Positions 32,217 through 45,030 of a DNA stretch of 64,000 nt are shown one piece after another. The number at the start of each line of letters is the position of its first letter. The stretch's first letter is position 1. A program made the position numbers and the translations under genes. The stretch comes from Filosporella fistucella (lineage: Eukaryota > Ascomycota > Leotiomycetes > Helotiales), in the NCBI GenBank assembly GCA_030077755.1, contig JAQJZZ010000013.1:868001-932000 (forward strand). Reading direction: 5' to 3'. The notes beneath the pieces were generated by a model. The model was not told the DNA's origin. It searched no databases and saw only the letters and a program-made list of their open reading frames with translations.

Positions 32217-34652
32217 CTACGCCTGTGTCCCGGACTTAACTGTAAATGCATCGAGGTTACGCAAACCCGTTTCCGATACTCCCAATTTATTCTGTAGCTC
32301 AACATGCTCGGTCACAGTACTCGTATCTTCTGATCCCAGTTGCTCCACTTCCTCGTCGGCCATTCCATACCGCATCGGGTGAGAAGCTGTATGAGTTAGT
32401 AACTATTTGCAATCCACTTCGCTTAAAATGATGTACTTGTGAAGAACTTACACTCCTGGTAGGCGTGAATGAGACACGTCTCGACGGCATCGATGAATTT
32501 TTGAGGGCGACCTGATTATCTTCGTAAGTTCGATTCAGGAGGGCAAAAGTCTGAGGCGAGAAAGTACCTTGTAGTACGCAGCTGCGACGTCAGCAGACAA
32601 AGAAACAGAATACTCCTCCACAACTGGCCGTGTACTATTTTTTAATTTATCCAAGAGTTCTTGGACCAGGAATTTAGATACATCTTCATCATTCTCATCA
32701 GAGTCAGAGGTGAAGCCAATGATTTCCATGCACACATTGTCGAATGCCCTGTCATGGCGATCATCTTGAATCTTCCGAACAGTCTCTGTGAGATAGTCGT
32801 CATAGGTGATTGGATGGATAGATAAGTGCGGTATAAGCAATTAATCCAGCTTGACTTTCAGCTCCTTCCGAAGTTCATGCAAAGCAGGCTGAATAAGCCC
32901 TTTCATCAATCGACCTCTCGTATTGTCATCACAAATCTCAGTAACCATCTTGTTGAAAGTTGTAGCAGCAGCTTCGTGGACTCTTCTGCAAGGTTCTGGG
33001 TGATGTATTCCTAGGGCTTGCATTGACAACCGAACAAATCTCCAATGACAATAGGGTTGAAAGTACCAGGCAATTCACGACCTCTGCATTCTGCCACCAG
33101 CGTCTTGACGACTTCTAAATAGTTGCTTCTCATAACCTAGTTTGAGATCGAAGTTCGAGTTGGCTTTTGATCATCCTCGACAATCTCGAGGGTTTGGCCA
33201 TGAAGGCACATACGTCCAGCATATACAGTTAAAAGTCTTTTGAACACTTGCACGGAGTCGTCTTTCGAAAGCATCTTGTTGTCCAGGGTAGGATGCAAAG
33301 AAAGGGTCGGCGTATACTCCATCAATGGCAGCTTGAATCTTGGTGGACAGGTTACCACTAATATGGTGGGGATAAGTATGCTTTTCCTTTTTGGTACTGC
33401 GCGCTCTCCCAAGTTTGTTGCAGCTTTGTGGTGCAGTCCTTGATACACATTTGCACTTCATATTTGACACCTGGTAGACCTTCATGAATTTATTTCCAGA
33501 GGGCATAGCGAAGCCGATCTCGAAGCGCGCTTACTCCAAGCTGAGATGGTTTCAAGGCCTCTTTCCGCCCAGACTCAGTGAAAAAAGTTGTTTCTCGCTC
33601 CTCCCTTTCTTCAATGGTATCACTTGCGGTGGAATGACTCTTGTTCCGCAGAACATGCCATCCGAAGCTAAACTTGACATTGCCATTTTGGGCCAATTCA
33701 AGTAGGAAGAAAAATCAGTTCTTGGACTTTCAGAAAATGGTTCTGGGTGAATTGATGCCCACCATAGTATGTCTCGCTATCTGAGCCTCTCTCAATCTTG
33801 TCTGGCTTCGTAATCAATCCAAGTGTCCTGGTTCCAGAAGGATCAATCTGTCGAGCAAACTTGGTTACGGGTTGGTTCGCGAATGGGTTATCTGCAGATA
33901 TGACCGCCAAGATGATACTCCGTCGTTGCTTCACATAACCAACTACCAGGTCCTGCCTCAAAGTCGCGTCGTCGTCGGATCTGAAGAAATTAGGGTCAGA
34001 ATTGCCTCACAGGATTTTGATAAAGACTGAATGAATATATCTCACTGATTTTTGTCGGCCGCTCCAAACAAGCAAGGAAGATCCACCAAAGTCAGGTTTG
34101 GGGCATTTGGAGAGGTGCTTTTAATTCTCAACACGTCGGTACTAAAGACGTCTGCACCAGGACCGCTTCCTGAGACGCCTAGTTCGACCTTAGCAGCTTC
34201 GATGATTTTCGGAAAACTTTTGTGCTCAGTCTCTCTTTCGCAAAACTTTAGCAGCTTGATTCTCTCCTCCTCAGTCCGATTAGCAGAAGGCTTTATTTGA
34301 ACGTTGAGTTCCGACTTTTCGCCGCGGCGCAAGACCAGCTCCGTCGCGAAACAGGTGCAGAGTCCTTCAGCAGTTGGAAATGCGATTCCCGAGAGTGCTT
34401 CCAGAGTCGAGCTCTTGCCTGAAGATTGACTTTCACATACAATATTTTGAGGGAGATCAACACTGTCGATATTAGCTACCTGAATTCATTATATGAGAGA
34501 TGACTTGCTAATGACTCCGTTCGAACGCAGAGAATCGACGATGTCTAGAAGATCTCGATGATTGCTTGATTGAATGAAGCCAGAAGTCTTCTGGGATATT
34601 GCTCCGCGAGATGATTTGTAGAAGGCGTTGCTCCTTTTGATATTGAACCCAT
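32217..34652 (-). pseudogene. Dynamin-like (Mx/Vps1-type) GTPase, heavily decayed
   Basis: The order of domains is that of a fungal dynamin-family GTPase. SSNHRDLLDIVDSLRSNG leads to the P-loop ESQSSGKSSTLEA, then DLPCLFGAADKNQ (G3), GLITKPDKIERGSDSE (G4), FGWHVLRNKSHS, the stalk (ISGNLSTKIQAAIDG), ELPGTFNPIVIGDLF and the GED-like end (HPITYDDYLTETVRKI, DAVETCLIHAYQE). The frame is broken repeatedly: in-frame TAA at 33490-33492 and TAG at 33011-33013, with frame jumps near 33405-33425, 33230-33250, 32970-32985, 32490-32500 and 32358-32372 that no GT-AG pair explains. The P-loop lacks its first Gly (usual GDQSSGKS reads ESQSSGKS) and G3 reads DLPC in place of DLPG. The 5' boundary near 34652 is approximate. 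Confidence 0.75.
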
Positions 34653-35048
34653 TTTTGGCCGTATGAATTGGAAGAACTCACCCACGCTTAATACTCTTGA
34701 TTGATCGATTGTACAGTTTGGATTTTGCGCTCAACGCATCGAAGTGGCCCAATTATTGGATTCTAATCGTACGACTGCCCGATTGAGAGTGTTAGCATAG
34801 CTTAATATTTCCAATTCATACGATATCTCAAGTATAGGTATTGTATTTTGGCTCGTGAAGTCACGTGATAAAACTGGACTGGTGAGAGAACTTTTGAAAA
34901 GGAGAGCGCCAGCGTGCTGTTATGCGGCGTCAGAAGGCTGCTTGGAATTGGGATGTAAAGTCACTTCGAAGAACAAAAAGTGCACATGATATCAAAACAT
35001 TGCAATCCTATTTTCGGCTCTATTATTCGGCCAATGAAATAGGCGGGC
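34653..35048. other. Intergenic region
   Basis: About 400 bp upstream of the decayed dynamin and downstream of the DUF2985 gene. No feature recognised. Confidence 0.5.
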
Positions 35049-37121
35049 TTAACTCCTGTCAAGATCTGCCTTCCTGAGCATTGCCATCGCCCGCTGTCCT
35101 CGTCCTTGTTTCGGGACTTCATCTCCTTTTTTGTGTACCGTCCCTGGAACTGCAGGGAGTGGCCGGTCGCCTTCATGGACAGATTGTAACGGAGCACTAT
35201 TTCTAGGCACAGGCTTCCTAGGCACCGAAGTAGAGCTGGAAGACGGTGATTGGACAGCCGAGCTAGACCTTCGAGCTTCTTGCGGAAGTGACGGTTGTCG
35301 GTGATCCTCACCTTTCCCAAGTAATTTCTTAGGCAATGAAGGGACACTCTTCCAAGACTTCTTGATTTCTTCATTCTCTTTCTGTTCTTTCTCTTCCTCG
35401 AGCTTTTTTCTCACTGATGGATGAATTTCGCCTCTCTCTTCGGCTTCTTTCATTTGCCTCTTTGCTATTTGATCAATGGCATCTTGTGTGAGCTCTTGTC
35501 GCATCATACGTTCGATCACTTCGTGTTTGCGAGTTTTCTTGTCGCCTCTAGAGATAAGTACGCCTGCCATTATATTGCATGTGATACTGAAGCAGAGAAT
35601 TACAGTCGTGAGTGCAAATGGGCGAGTGTGATAGCTAATACCCCAGGTGCATGCACCGAGAGTGATTTGCAATGCTGAATGGCAATCGAGAAGAATGACG
35701 ACCGTGATCAGGAGCTTCAGTGGGAAGGCGTAATGTGTTTCAGTCTCGTGCGGCTTGTAGAATGTGTGACTCTTTGAGAATTTCCGCTCGTGGTATTCTA
35801 ATTTTGCTTGCTCTTCTTCGTTGAGGACCGTATACTCGTAACCTGGGTCGTCTTTTCTGCCTCGGGCGACAATTTTTCCAGCATACTTTTTGGGTATCCT
35901 AGGCGCAAGTCTTCTGGCCAACCCGCGTCCCATTCTGCGAGCAACTAAGCTCTCAAGATCGACCTCGGTGGGTCTCATTGCTGCTTTTCGTTGTTCGGGA
36001 AGATCATTGCGATCTACCAAATCTGGTAATCCAAGCTTGTCTCGTCTTTTCCAGGTTTTTCGATGGTAGTGCGCAATATATATCATATGGTAAGTATCAA
36101 CGGCACGGAAAGGTGCAAGACCATCACCAATAATTGCGAACAGAGCAACCAGGACGTTATCGACCACATTGACCACATAGTCCTGCTTCGAGCCGAGGGA
36201 TATCCAGCCGATGAGGAAGAAAACCCAAGCAGCACCAAACAATGTGATCAAGGTAGCATACACTGTAATGAACAAGCCAAGGGCTGCGGGAATTAGCTTA
36301 AACTTCAAATGCGCCAAGAGTATTGAACCTACGTCGCCGAACATACTGTCCAAATCCTTTCATCGCCCGCTTGAACTTTGCTCGTCGGGAGTGGAGCATA
36401 TGCCTGACCAGATCATCCAGCTCTTCCTTATCTTCTCGTGTCCAACCTTCTAGCCTCTCGCCATCTGGCAGAACAGCATATTGCGCATTCCCCAGTATAT
36501 CCTCCGCTTCCTTCTCATCCTTGTCCTTCACTTTGTTTTTTATCCTCTTCATCATGTTCCTAAGCTTGTCGATTGTACGTGCCTCTTCAGGACTTTCTGA
36601 CATTCGATAGGCTGGTCGACGATTGACAATTTTCCCAAGCGATGGGACGAACAAGGAATTCTGGACATTGGTCAAGGTTGAAAGTGTACTGACTTCTGGA
36701 TCTGCGAGGAATTAGGTCATCGTACAGTAAGCCTTAAATACTCGCACATACCCATTACATCCAACATGTCAACCATGTCAGCATCGTATTCATTATCATT
36801 AGACTCATTTTCGGTAGAAGCCTGCTTGCGTTGAAATAATCCTCGTAATCGGGCTCCATTGCTCGCATCATTCGAGGTTACAGGAGCCCGATTATCCTCG
36901 GTGAACTGTGATTGGCCATATGGTGGTTGTTGTGCCTCTTCATATTGTGCTTGTGCAATACGATCCTTTCGATGGACACGTCGGTTGGACGAGTTTTCAC
37001 GCAGTATTCGAATGCTTGGTTGTTGCTGAGAGCTGAGTGCCGACTTGACTTTGCGTCCCACAGCGATGAGTGGATTTTCTGTCGTTGTCGCCGGATCTGC
37101 TTGAGAGGCTGGTTGAGCCAT
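35049..37121 (-). CDS. DUF2985-family integral membrane protein
   Basis: Three exons (37121-36752, 36701-36333, 36283-35049) encode 657 residues, all in phase. The N-terminal 250 residues are hydrophilic and disordered (Gln/Ser-rich, then acidic and basic stretches such as DKLRNMMKRIKNKVKDKDEK). The DUF2985 core follows: RAMKGFGQYVRRPLGLFITV, a TM pair (TLITLFGAAWVFFLIGWISL), NVLVALFAIIGDGLAPFRAV and YHMIYIAHYHRKTWKRRDKL. Two further TM segments lie near HYAFPLKLLITVVILLDCHS and FALTTVILCFSITCNIMAGV. The C-terminal 150 residues are a Lys/Glu-rich helix and a Pro/Ser-rich tail. The family is restricted to fungi and has no assigned function. The acceptor before PLGLFITV was chosen because it joins the RR-P boundary conserved in the family. 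Confidence 0.8.
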
Positions 37122-37907
37122 TCTGCTTGGTTATTTTGCAGCAATGATATGTTTATCAAAATTTCATAGTGAGAAATTGGGATTCGGAGGATAGGCAATA
37201 ATTGCGGTCAATAGACACTATCAATATTGGAATAAATCTTCCAGGTGGACAAAAAAGCAATTGACGCTGCAAAAGGACACCACAATCTGGAGAAAATAAT
37301 GAAATGATAAAATTCACGATCAGATAATTCGAGGGTCTCCGCACAAACGCAGCCTGGGGTTTTGATAGTGTATTTGCAAGGTTCTGACCCTGTTTTCAAG
37401 AGTTCGAGCCGCACCGATGTCATTCTGCAGATTAGATTAAGATAAGATTTGGGGTGCTGTGCGCAGAGCGCGGCTGAGGGATCTGCTGCCAACTTCCAAC
37501 ATTTCGTGACGCTACTGAACACAGAAGGAAGACTTGATCCGAGCAGCATCCATAAGACATTGAACTCAACTCAATCAATCCAACCTGCAATCGGGCACAC
37601 ATGCTGCACTTGCAAACGACTCAAGGAAATGTCCCGAACAATTAGGAGAACAATGGACTTTGGTGTTAACGACGTTTGACAAGGTTGAGAGCGGCGCATA
37701 GGTAATGTAGGGAGGCAAGGAATATAAACTTCCTCTTCTCCACTTAAATTCGGGGCACTCGCAAGCCAACATCATGTGATAGCGCGATTTCCCCTCTACT
37801 TGCCCGAGATCTTGGTCGTGGAATCTTGTCTTGCAAACATCGTACCACGATTCGATATTTGTCGAATTTCGCACATCTATGCCTAACACTTTGCAATAGC
37901 ACCTTTC
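37122..37907. other. Intergenic region
   Basis: About 790 bp upstream of the DUF2985 gene. Open frames on both strands lack recognisable content. Confidence 0.45.
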
Positions 37908-38686
37908 ATGACCTCGCCATCTGAAGAAGATCTTTTTGAGGCTGTCTCCGCCCTATGAGTCGTTCATCCCCGGCTCGGACGAGCTAAATTGCTCGCAATA
38001 TTGGAGACCGAAGGCTTTCTCCTTGGTTTGACTCCATCACAAGTACGACAGGCCACAGGTGGTGCTGAATCAGACCCTATGTATGTCGCATGCCACCAAC
38101 GACATCATATCGAATTTCTTCTCGGCTTGAAAGTGATCAAGCCTTGCACGCTCTTCACACATGGTACCGCACAGGATATTACCACGGAAATGGTTCACCA
38201 GTCCCTAGAGCCGGTCTTCAAGCAGTACAGCCTGATACAATATGGGTTTATTCTTCACCAAATAACCCACCAGATGCCCACTACTGCGCATTATGGATTC
38301 TAGAATGGTTGGATTCTGGCAGACATAAGATCTCCTTTCTGGCCAGGGGTAGAGAAATTGTTCTTGACATCCAACGAAGGAAAGGCAGATGAGAAACGGA
38401 TTGGGGTCGTGTTGGGTTATCCGGTAGTGTATGGGACCCCAGCGTTTCGTGCTGTTGACTATACTGAGATGGCAGCTATAGCCAGTGCGACACGTCAAGA
38501 AGTTTGTTGCGTTACAGCTTACGAAGTTTCTGCGATCCTAGCCCTCAGCATTATAGGAATCTCTTAGAACACTACGACTGTTGTGACGAAGCTGCTGCCG
38601 AATTTGGAACGCACCTACACATGGATGTAGAAGGGCACAGGGGACTGAAGGAATCGATCACTGGGGCTCAATATATGCCACATTGA
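37908..38686 (+). pseudogene. Decayed gene of unknown family
   Basis: The ATG at 37908 opens MTSPSEEDLFEAVSAL, meets TGA at 37956-37958, then continues in frame with VVHPRLGRAKLLAILETEGF. The segment across the stop resembles a common fungal N-terminal motif (AVxALRxxxPxLGRAKLLAxL), which suggests an original CGA Arg codon. Good protein character then moves to another frame (HALHTWYRTGYYHGNGSPVP, NNPPDAHYCALWILEWLDSG), returns (RIGVVLGYPVVYGTPAFRAV, YTEMAAIASATRQEVCCVTA) and shifts again (QHYRNLLEHYDCCDEAAAEF) to a stop at 38686. No consistent introns explain the jumps. I read it as a relic of one gene; the family is not identified. Confidence 0.4.
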
Positions 38687-38992
38687 CAGGAGTCACTCTA
38701 TATTATGGAACACACACCCGGAGACATGAATACATGGACACGCATCTCATTCCTTGTGGACGTCTGGGATGGGTCTCTCAAACAGCACGGGTATTTTCCT
38801 CAGGGGTGTTTCACGTCTACTGTGGCTTCTCCCTATGTTGAATGCTTTTCAATTCCCAGCCTCCCATCTAGCAGAGGTGAACCAGAATATGTTTGACAGT
38901 ATATAATGAGTGGTTACCTGATAGTGGCAGCAAATGACCTACATCACTATTTATTTGCCTTCACTGATATTCACTTATTTATACAACAGATT

Positions 38993-40534
38993 TCAAGTAT
39001 CTAGGATGGTGTCTGGTGCCGGTAGAGTCCCATTCACCAGGTAAGCGTCAATTGCGTTTGTTGTTTCCCCTTTCAAGTAGTAAGAAGTGTGGCCATCCCC
39101 ATTGCGCGTGAGCAAAACCACTTCCTGTATCTGATCCTTCAAGCTATGTGCCCACACAAGCGAACATTCAGGATCGTGGACGGAGTTGACCATCAAAATA
39201 GGAACTGAGTTTTTGATGTTCATGAATCGTGGTGGGTTGATGAGAGGCACTGGCCAACCAACACAGGCAACTTGCAATTGATATGACTGGCTAGCGCCTT
39301 TTGTGTTCGGTGCAATAAGAGCAGCAAGTTGTTGTTTGTACTTCACTTTAGCAAGCGTATTTGCACTCGTGTGAAACCAGTCGAGGCATACAATAGCGAT
39401 GCCAGCATAAGTGTCAGATAACTGGCTGTTCTCAAGTGGCATGGCGAACAAAGTAGCATTGCCAGCCGTTGCCTCCACAATTGCTTCGGCTAAGGTTGGC
39501 CAGTTGAAGAAAGATGACGTGTTTGTCGGAGGCTTCATTTTATACACCAGCCATGTTTCGAGACCAAAGAGAATGTCCTCGGCCGTCACGTCTGGTCGAC
39601 AGCCAGAATCAGGCTCTAAGCATCCAGGTGCTGGTATTGGCTTTGCAGCTGCCTTTGCGATCAGGCTATCCCACACGGCAGGCACATCTTTACCATACAG
39701 CGCGCAGGTTGAAGTTCTAGCAACAATTAGAGATGGTGGTTGATCAGGGCATGATGGCCAAACTCACGTGGTACACCAAGCCGCAAACCTCTCGAACACA
39801 TCTTGCGCTGTTGCTCCTTCAGTTGCAAACATATATGTCTCTGTCGATGCATGATCAAGAATTCCATCTATGGCCAAGGTGCGGAAGCTATTTGGGAACA
39901 ATTCCGCATATTGTGTCCCTAACTGACTACCATACGAAAACCCGAGAAAGTTCATTTTGCCGTCATTCAGAGCCAGACGTACTGCTTCCATATCTCTAGC
40001 AGCACTAGCAGTGTCAATGTGTCCGAGTAATGGCCCTGTGAGATTCAAACAGCTCTCACCCACAGCCTTGTTACGCACAATCATTTTGTCAAATTCCACT
40101 TGATTTGCGGGGAACCAAGTGGGCCTCTCATTCCAAAGTGTAGGATCGCATTTAATCGGCGAGCTCATGCCAACACCACGTGGATCCAAACCGATCAAGT
40201 CGAAATGCTCGAGGAGAGTCGGTGTAAAATATTGCCTGGTTCCCTGTGCTGTCCTTTGGATTGGGGGCATGGCGGTGGCTCCAGGACCACCGAAGTTTAA
40301 AAAGAGATTCCCAATTCGCCGTGCTGGATTTGATGATTTGTAGCGAATGATTCCAAGACTGATGTTGCCTTCATGGGGAGCAGCCCAATTGAGTGGAACC
40401 TGCATTGTACCACATGATAGCCCGGGAGGGTCAGAATCAGAACAGTTGCCCCAGGTCACAATGTAGTGTGAAGATGTTGCAATCGATGAGGAAACAAGAA
40501 AGCCGACGCCGGCAAACAACTGCGCTATCTTCAT
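38993..40534 (-). CDS. Secreted alpha/beta hydrolase of the tripeptidyl-aminopeptidase (TAP) type
   Basis: Two exons (40534-39768 and 39716-38993) encode 496 residues; the intron keeps phase 2. A signal peptide (MKIAQLFAGVGFLVSSSIA) starts at 40534. The alpha/beta hydrolase core has LFLNFGGPGATA (oxyanion strand), HFDLIGLDPRGVGMSSPIKC, the nucleophile elbow GFSYGSQLG, the acid in MVNSVHDPECSL and the catalytic-type His in RNGDGHTSYY. The last two sit in the C-terminal TAP-like domain (about residues 400-490), which identifies the peptidase S33/TAP-type group. Such enzymes release short peptides or act as general esterases; specificity is not predictable. Cys pairs (NCSDSDPPGLSC, GCLEPDSGC) suggest disulfides, in line with secretion. 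Confidence 0.82.
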
Positions 40535-41288
40535 CTTGAGGTTTGCTTTCGTTCGAACGCGTTTGGGCCAGAGAGTGTGAAGCCCTAGAACTTGAAGAAG
40601 AAGATATTTGCGGGAAGACACAGATTTTTATACCTTCTACCGAACCTAGTCATTGTTCTCGATAATCCGCAATGGATATACGAATGCGATGTCTTCCTAT
40701 CTGCGGTTTCTCGATCGGAGGCTAGTGCTTACCGATGTTACATTCATCCGATTTGGTAAGTGCTTCAATTGGCCCAGCTAATTGGCTCAATCGTACAATG
40801 CTAGAATTTGCGGTTATTCAATTTCCCTTGCGATGCTTGGCTTCGGTACTGCATATGCAGTCATATTTCCTAATGTACCGAGAAGTAGCGCCAGGCGCGG
40901 GGTATCCCGGCTGACGTGGGGCAATTGGGCAGAAACTTAGGGCATGCTGATAGTTCTTCACTGAAATTCCAGGGGACAGTCGTTAATAACATGTATAATG
41001 AATTTATGAAAGCCTGGAACTGATATGGATTGTGTATCTTACTCCATCCAACGTGGAGTCACGTCGCGCAAGGAAAGTTTTCGAAGAACATTTACAAATC
41101 TTACACAGTGTTGGGTGGTGTATATCTCCTTCCATCAATTTAATCACGCTCTCCAAGCTTACTCCTGCAATTTAATCTTACATAGACATGTTTTGATTTT
41201 CGCAAAGTGTGCAAGTGCATGCGAAATTCCCTTCCCAATCGCAATCCTTCTCCCAAACGACACTTCGCACAGGATGTAGATACTCTCC
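40535..41288. other. Intergenic region
   Basis: About 750 bp upstream of the TAP-type hydrolase and downstream of the aldehyde dehydrogenase. No gene supported. Confidence 0.5.
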
Positions 41289-42736
41289 TTATGTCTGTTT
41301 CGTAACATGGACCAACTTATAGTTGATGAACTCTCCAATTCCCAACTCACCAGTCTCACGACCGAATCCGGAATTTTTTACACCACCAAATGGAAGTTCT
41401 GGTGCAAACACTGCTGGAGAGTTGATATAGACCATTCCGCTGTCGATTTTCTTGGCTAGCTGTTTGGCATGCTCAATGTTACTACTGAAAATTGATGCAC
41501 CCAACCCAAAGACTGTCGCGTTTGCCAATTTGATTGCCTCTTCCTCGTCTTCGACAACGTAGACTGAAGCAACGGGCCCAAAAGTCTCTTCTTGGTGAAG
41601 CGGATTATCTTTTGTGATATCTGTTATGATTGTCGGCTCGATGTAGAAGCCAGGGCGATCAATACGCTTTCCACCAAGGACAACGCGAGCCCCAAGTTTC
41701 TTTGCCGATTCGATTTGCTTGAGTAGGTCGGTGAGAGTCTGTTCGGAGGATAATGGTCCCAAAGTGGTCGAGACATCTGATGGATCACCAACTTTCAAAC
41801 TTCCCATAGCTTGCACCAGCCCTTCGAGGAAAACTCGGCCACGTTCTTTGCCAATAATGATAAATCGCTTGGACGAAGTACATTCCTGGCCCATTACTCT
41901 CATACGCCCATCAGCGCCTTGAGCTATGGCATAGTCAAGTTTTGCATCTTCCAGGACAATAAAGGGGTCGCTGCCACCGAGTTCCAAGACGCATTTCTTC
42001 ATTTGACGACCTGCACGCTCGCCACTGCAGAGAATCAGTCCTTTAATTCAAATCGGGTGGAACGTCTCCAATCTCCGGGAAGAAAAGCTTACACTAAAGC
42101 ACCTGCCTCCTCACTGCCAGTCAAAGTGACACCACGAACTCGAAAGTCATCGATCAGCGAATTCACTCCTGTGAAACCACACAGGAGGTTGGTGTAAACT
42201 CCCTTTGGAGCACCCGCCTCCTCCAATACTCTCTCGAAAGCCATTGCACACTGAGGCACATTGCGAGCATGTTTGACAATCACAACGTTTCCAACAACAA
42301 GTTGGGGGCCAGCCACACGAGCCAGTTGGTAATATGGAAAGTTCCAAGGTTCGATAGCCACGAGTACACCGATAGGCTCCAATTCAATCACTGCGTTAGG
42401 ATGTCCCGGTACAGTTCGTGTCTTTAAGAGCTCTTCGGCTTGAGTAGCATAGTACTCCATAATCGAAGCTGACAATTCAACCTCTGATCGAGATTGGTCG
42501 ATCAACTTGCCCATCTCAAGTGTGATGTACCCAGCTAACTCATCGATCTTCTGTCTCATGATTGTAGCAGCCTTTGCGACGATTACTGCTCGTTCTGCTA
42601 TAGAACGAAAGCGCCAATCATTTTGATAGCGATCCTGGGCGACGTCTAGGGCAGCTTTGGAGGCCTCTGTTGAGATCTCTGGGAACTCTGCGACGATTTT
42701 GCCGGTTGCTGGGTTGGTGGAATGGTAGTTACGCAT
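41289..42736 (-). CDS. Aldehyde dehydrogenase, succinate-semialdehyde type (GabD1-like)
   Basis: Two exons (42736-42093 and 42024-41289) encode 459 residues. Family landmarks are intact: NPATGKIVAEFP at the N-terminus, the cofactor-binding IEPWNFPYYQLARVAGPQL, GVTLTGSEEAG, the general base Glu229 in LELGGSDPF, the catalytic Cys263 in GQECTSSKRF, QEETFGPVASVYVVEDEEEA and PFGGVKNSGFGRE near the end. The short length and the missing C-terminal extension fit bacterial-type GabD1 succinate-semialdehyde dehydrogenases, which oxidise succinate semialdehyde to succinate in GABA catabolism; other short aldehydes are possible. No targeting peptide is seen, so it is probably cytosolic. Apparently intact. 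Confidence 0.87.
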
Positions 42737-45030
42737 TTTGAATGATTTTTGAAGGTATCTTTGGTGGGATCTGGAAAGTTCGATCGATTTCTTATAATTG
42801 AGAATATTATGACAATCAATGGACCAAGCTTTATTTCGAATCTACGTAAAATTCACTGCCATATATAGCGGACGAGTGGAATCAACATCGTGTACTCTCA
42901 ATTCTCCCTTGGGAACTCGGCAATGGTTCATGCATTTCAAGGATGCAGAAGTGGGTTATTCATGGTTTAAGGTCTTCAAACCCATATTTAAAGTCAACAT
43001 CAGGTGATGTACAGGCTTCTCCGTGTGTCTAGGTACTCCGCACGCCCGGACATATATGGATATATTTCTCTCCCGCCATTGCTCCGATACATTTTCGGAG
43101 TTTGTGTGTCATGGTGATAGGGATTTGAAATATTATTGTTGAGAATCGAGGTCTAGATTGTCACTTCTTCCCACTTTTTCTTCTCGTGATATGAAAGTGT
43201 TGTCAGAAAAAGAATGATTTCAAATCTCACAAAGCTGGCCTTCGCAGTAGAAGCTTCTCATCGGCTCATCTTTTTAACATTTACTATGGAAAGAAAGAAA
43301 GAGAAGTGACGTCATATCGAGTTTTTGTTGAAGATTCGCAAGGTGTTGAATCTGTCCCGATCTTTGCCGATATATGGAGACATGAACCTTAAATCTCGGA
43401 AACATTCAATGTCTCCGTGACTGCCGACAATGGTTGTGTGCGCTTACTGAATTCTTTGAATCCAGACTGATTTCTGAGATGTCAGTGGTATGAGGCTCTA
43501 TTATGACTTGAAGCTGGTCCTAGTGTTGCATCTCAACCACTTGATTTGTTGTCCTGTAGGGAAATGGAAAGGAAAACAGAGTGGGGAGAGATTGATTGGT
43601 AGCCAGCCAAGAATTTCTTGGTAAGCCCAATTTTTAAATTCAATTGCGATGGCTCGGGCGAAGAAATGTACTTTAAGTTTATGGCATTTGGGTTTGTGAA
43701 CCTAATGCTATTGTCCCAAAGTTGAAGAAGCATCACCTACCACCTAAGCGAGAAACCCCCCTTCCCCCCCCTTTTGTGACCCCACCATGTCTTCTGCTTC
43801 GCGAAGAATAATATTCTCCAAGAATTGGGTGGTGTTATTTAGGGTAGCTGGATAAATTTTAGAAGTTCAAGAGATTCGAATAGTGATACGATGCATACTC
43901 ACTTTCGTATAATGTCAGTCAGGTTCCTTTTATTAAAAAGTTAAATTGTGCTTGGGCTGCCGAGATGGCACATTCACGCATACTGTAACGTCTTTGATAA
44001 TTCTAGTTGTAGATCCATCCAACACCATCACATCGATAAATTTAGATGTTCATTCTGCGTTGATACCACGTTCTATGATGCCGCCCAGAAGACCGCATCT
44101 GGTCGCCGTACAAATCAATATTCACAAGGTGGTCACTTTCAGCATTAGGTATAATGTAACTTGCCATCCAGAAATTGCTTTTTGAACAGTCTAGAATTAT
44201 GACCAGCCTCCCAAGGCTCCAAAGGAGAAGCTAAGGTGCATCGGGTATCGAATTAATATCTATTCTCCCTTCCAGAATCTTCAAAATCGACTTGTCAAGT
44301 GTAATCAGATGAAACCCCCACCAATGCCACGTGCCGAATCCGCCGAATGTCTAATCAATCCTTGAGCTCAAGGGTCCTCATCCAATATCCGGCAGGTCCA
44401 CTTTTACCCATCTGTATAACGCGCACGTACTCATGGACTATTGATTCTCCGCATGGGAAGCTGGACATCAAGCTTCTTGGTGGCTCCTGCTTTAATTTAT
44501 CATCGATACGTTTGAAAACTCGACCTCTTCTAGAACGTCTTGCAAATTAATAGCAAATTACAATAGTGTGAAAGTCTTGTAGAATGATAGACGATTTCAG
44601 AGTTTATTGTTCGTACTTAATGTTTCAGTTATGTGTATTTGAAATCTGCAAATTGATCCAGGACATTGGGTGGTTAGCCAATGCTCGATAACTTCGTCGG
44701 GTTTAGTGTGCCACTTGTTGATTCAATTGGGAGTGTGGGTATTCTCGCAACTTAAACCCCTCATCTTCGTGAAGTTAATCTTTGCCACGATGTTAATCCT
44801 AGCTATCTGCAGTGTGCTTGCTGCAGGTTGGTACGGTTCTCACTCCGGGAATGTCTAGATTAGTCGGGTGGTGAAGCTTGCGAAACAACGGCGTCATAAA
44901 CCTTGTAGACGTCGGTTCACATCTTCAAATGCGAAATGGCCGCATACAGATTCGTGTGCTATAAGATCGTCTTGATATGCCTCGAGCAGTTTCTTGATCA
45001 AGTCAGTCGATGAGCCTCCTATACTGGAAC
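42737..45030. other. Long intergenic region (2.3 kb)
   Basis: Two divergent genes flank this stretch. I find no supported gene; open frames are short and lack family features. A C-rich run lies near 43755-43775. The region may contain promoters or relics too decayed to read. Confidence 0.45.

Noticed and set aside
35421..36610. Plus-strand open frames opposite the DUF2985 gene
   Set aside because: They are antisense shadows of a well-supported coding sequence.
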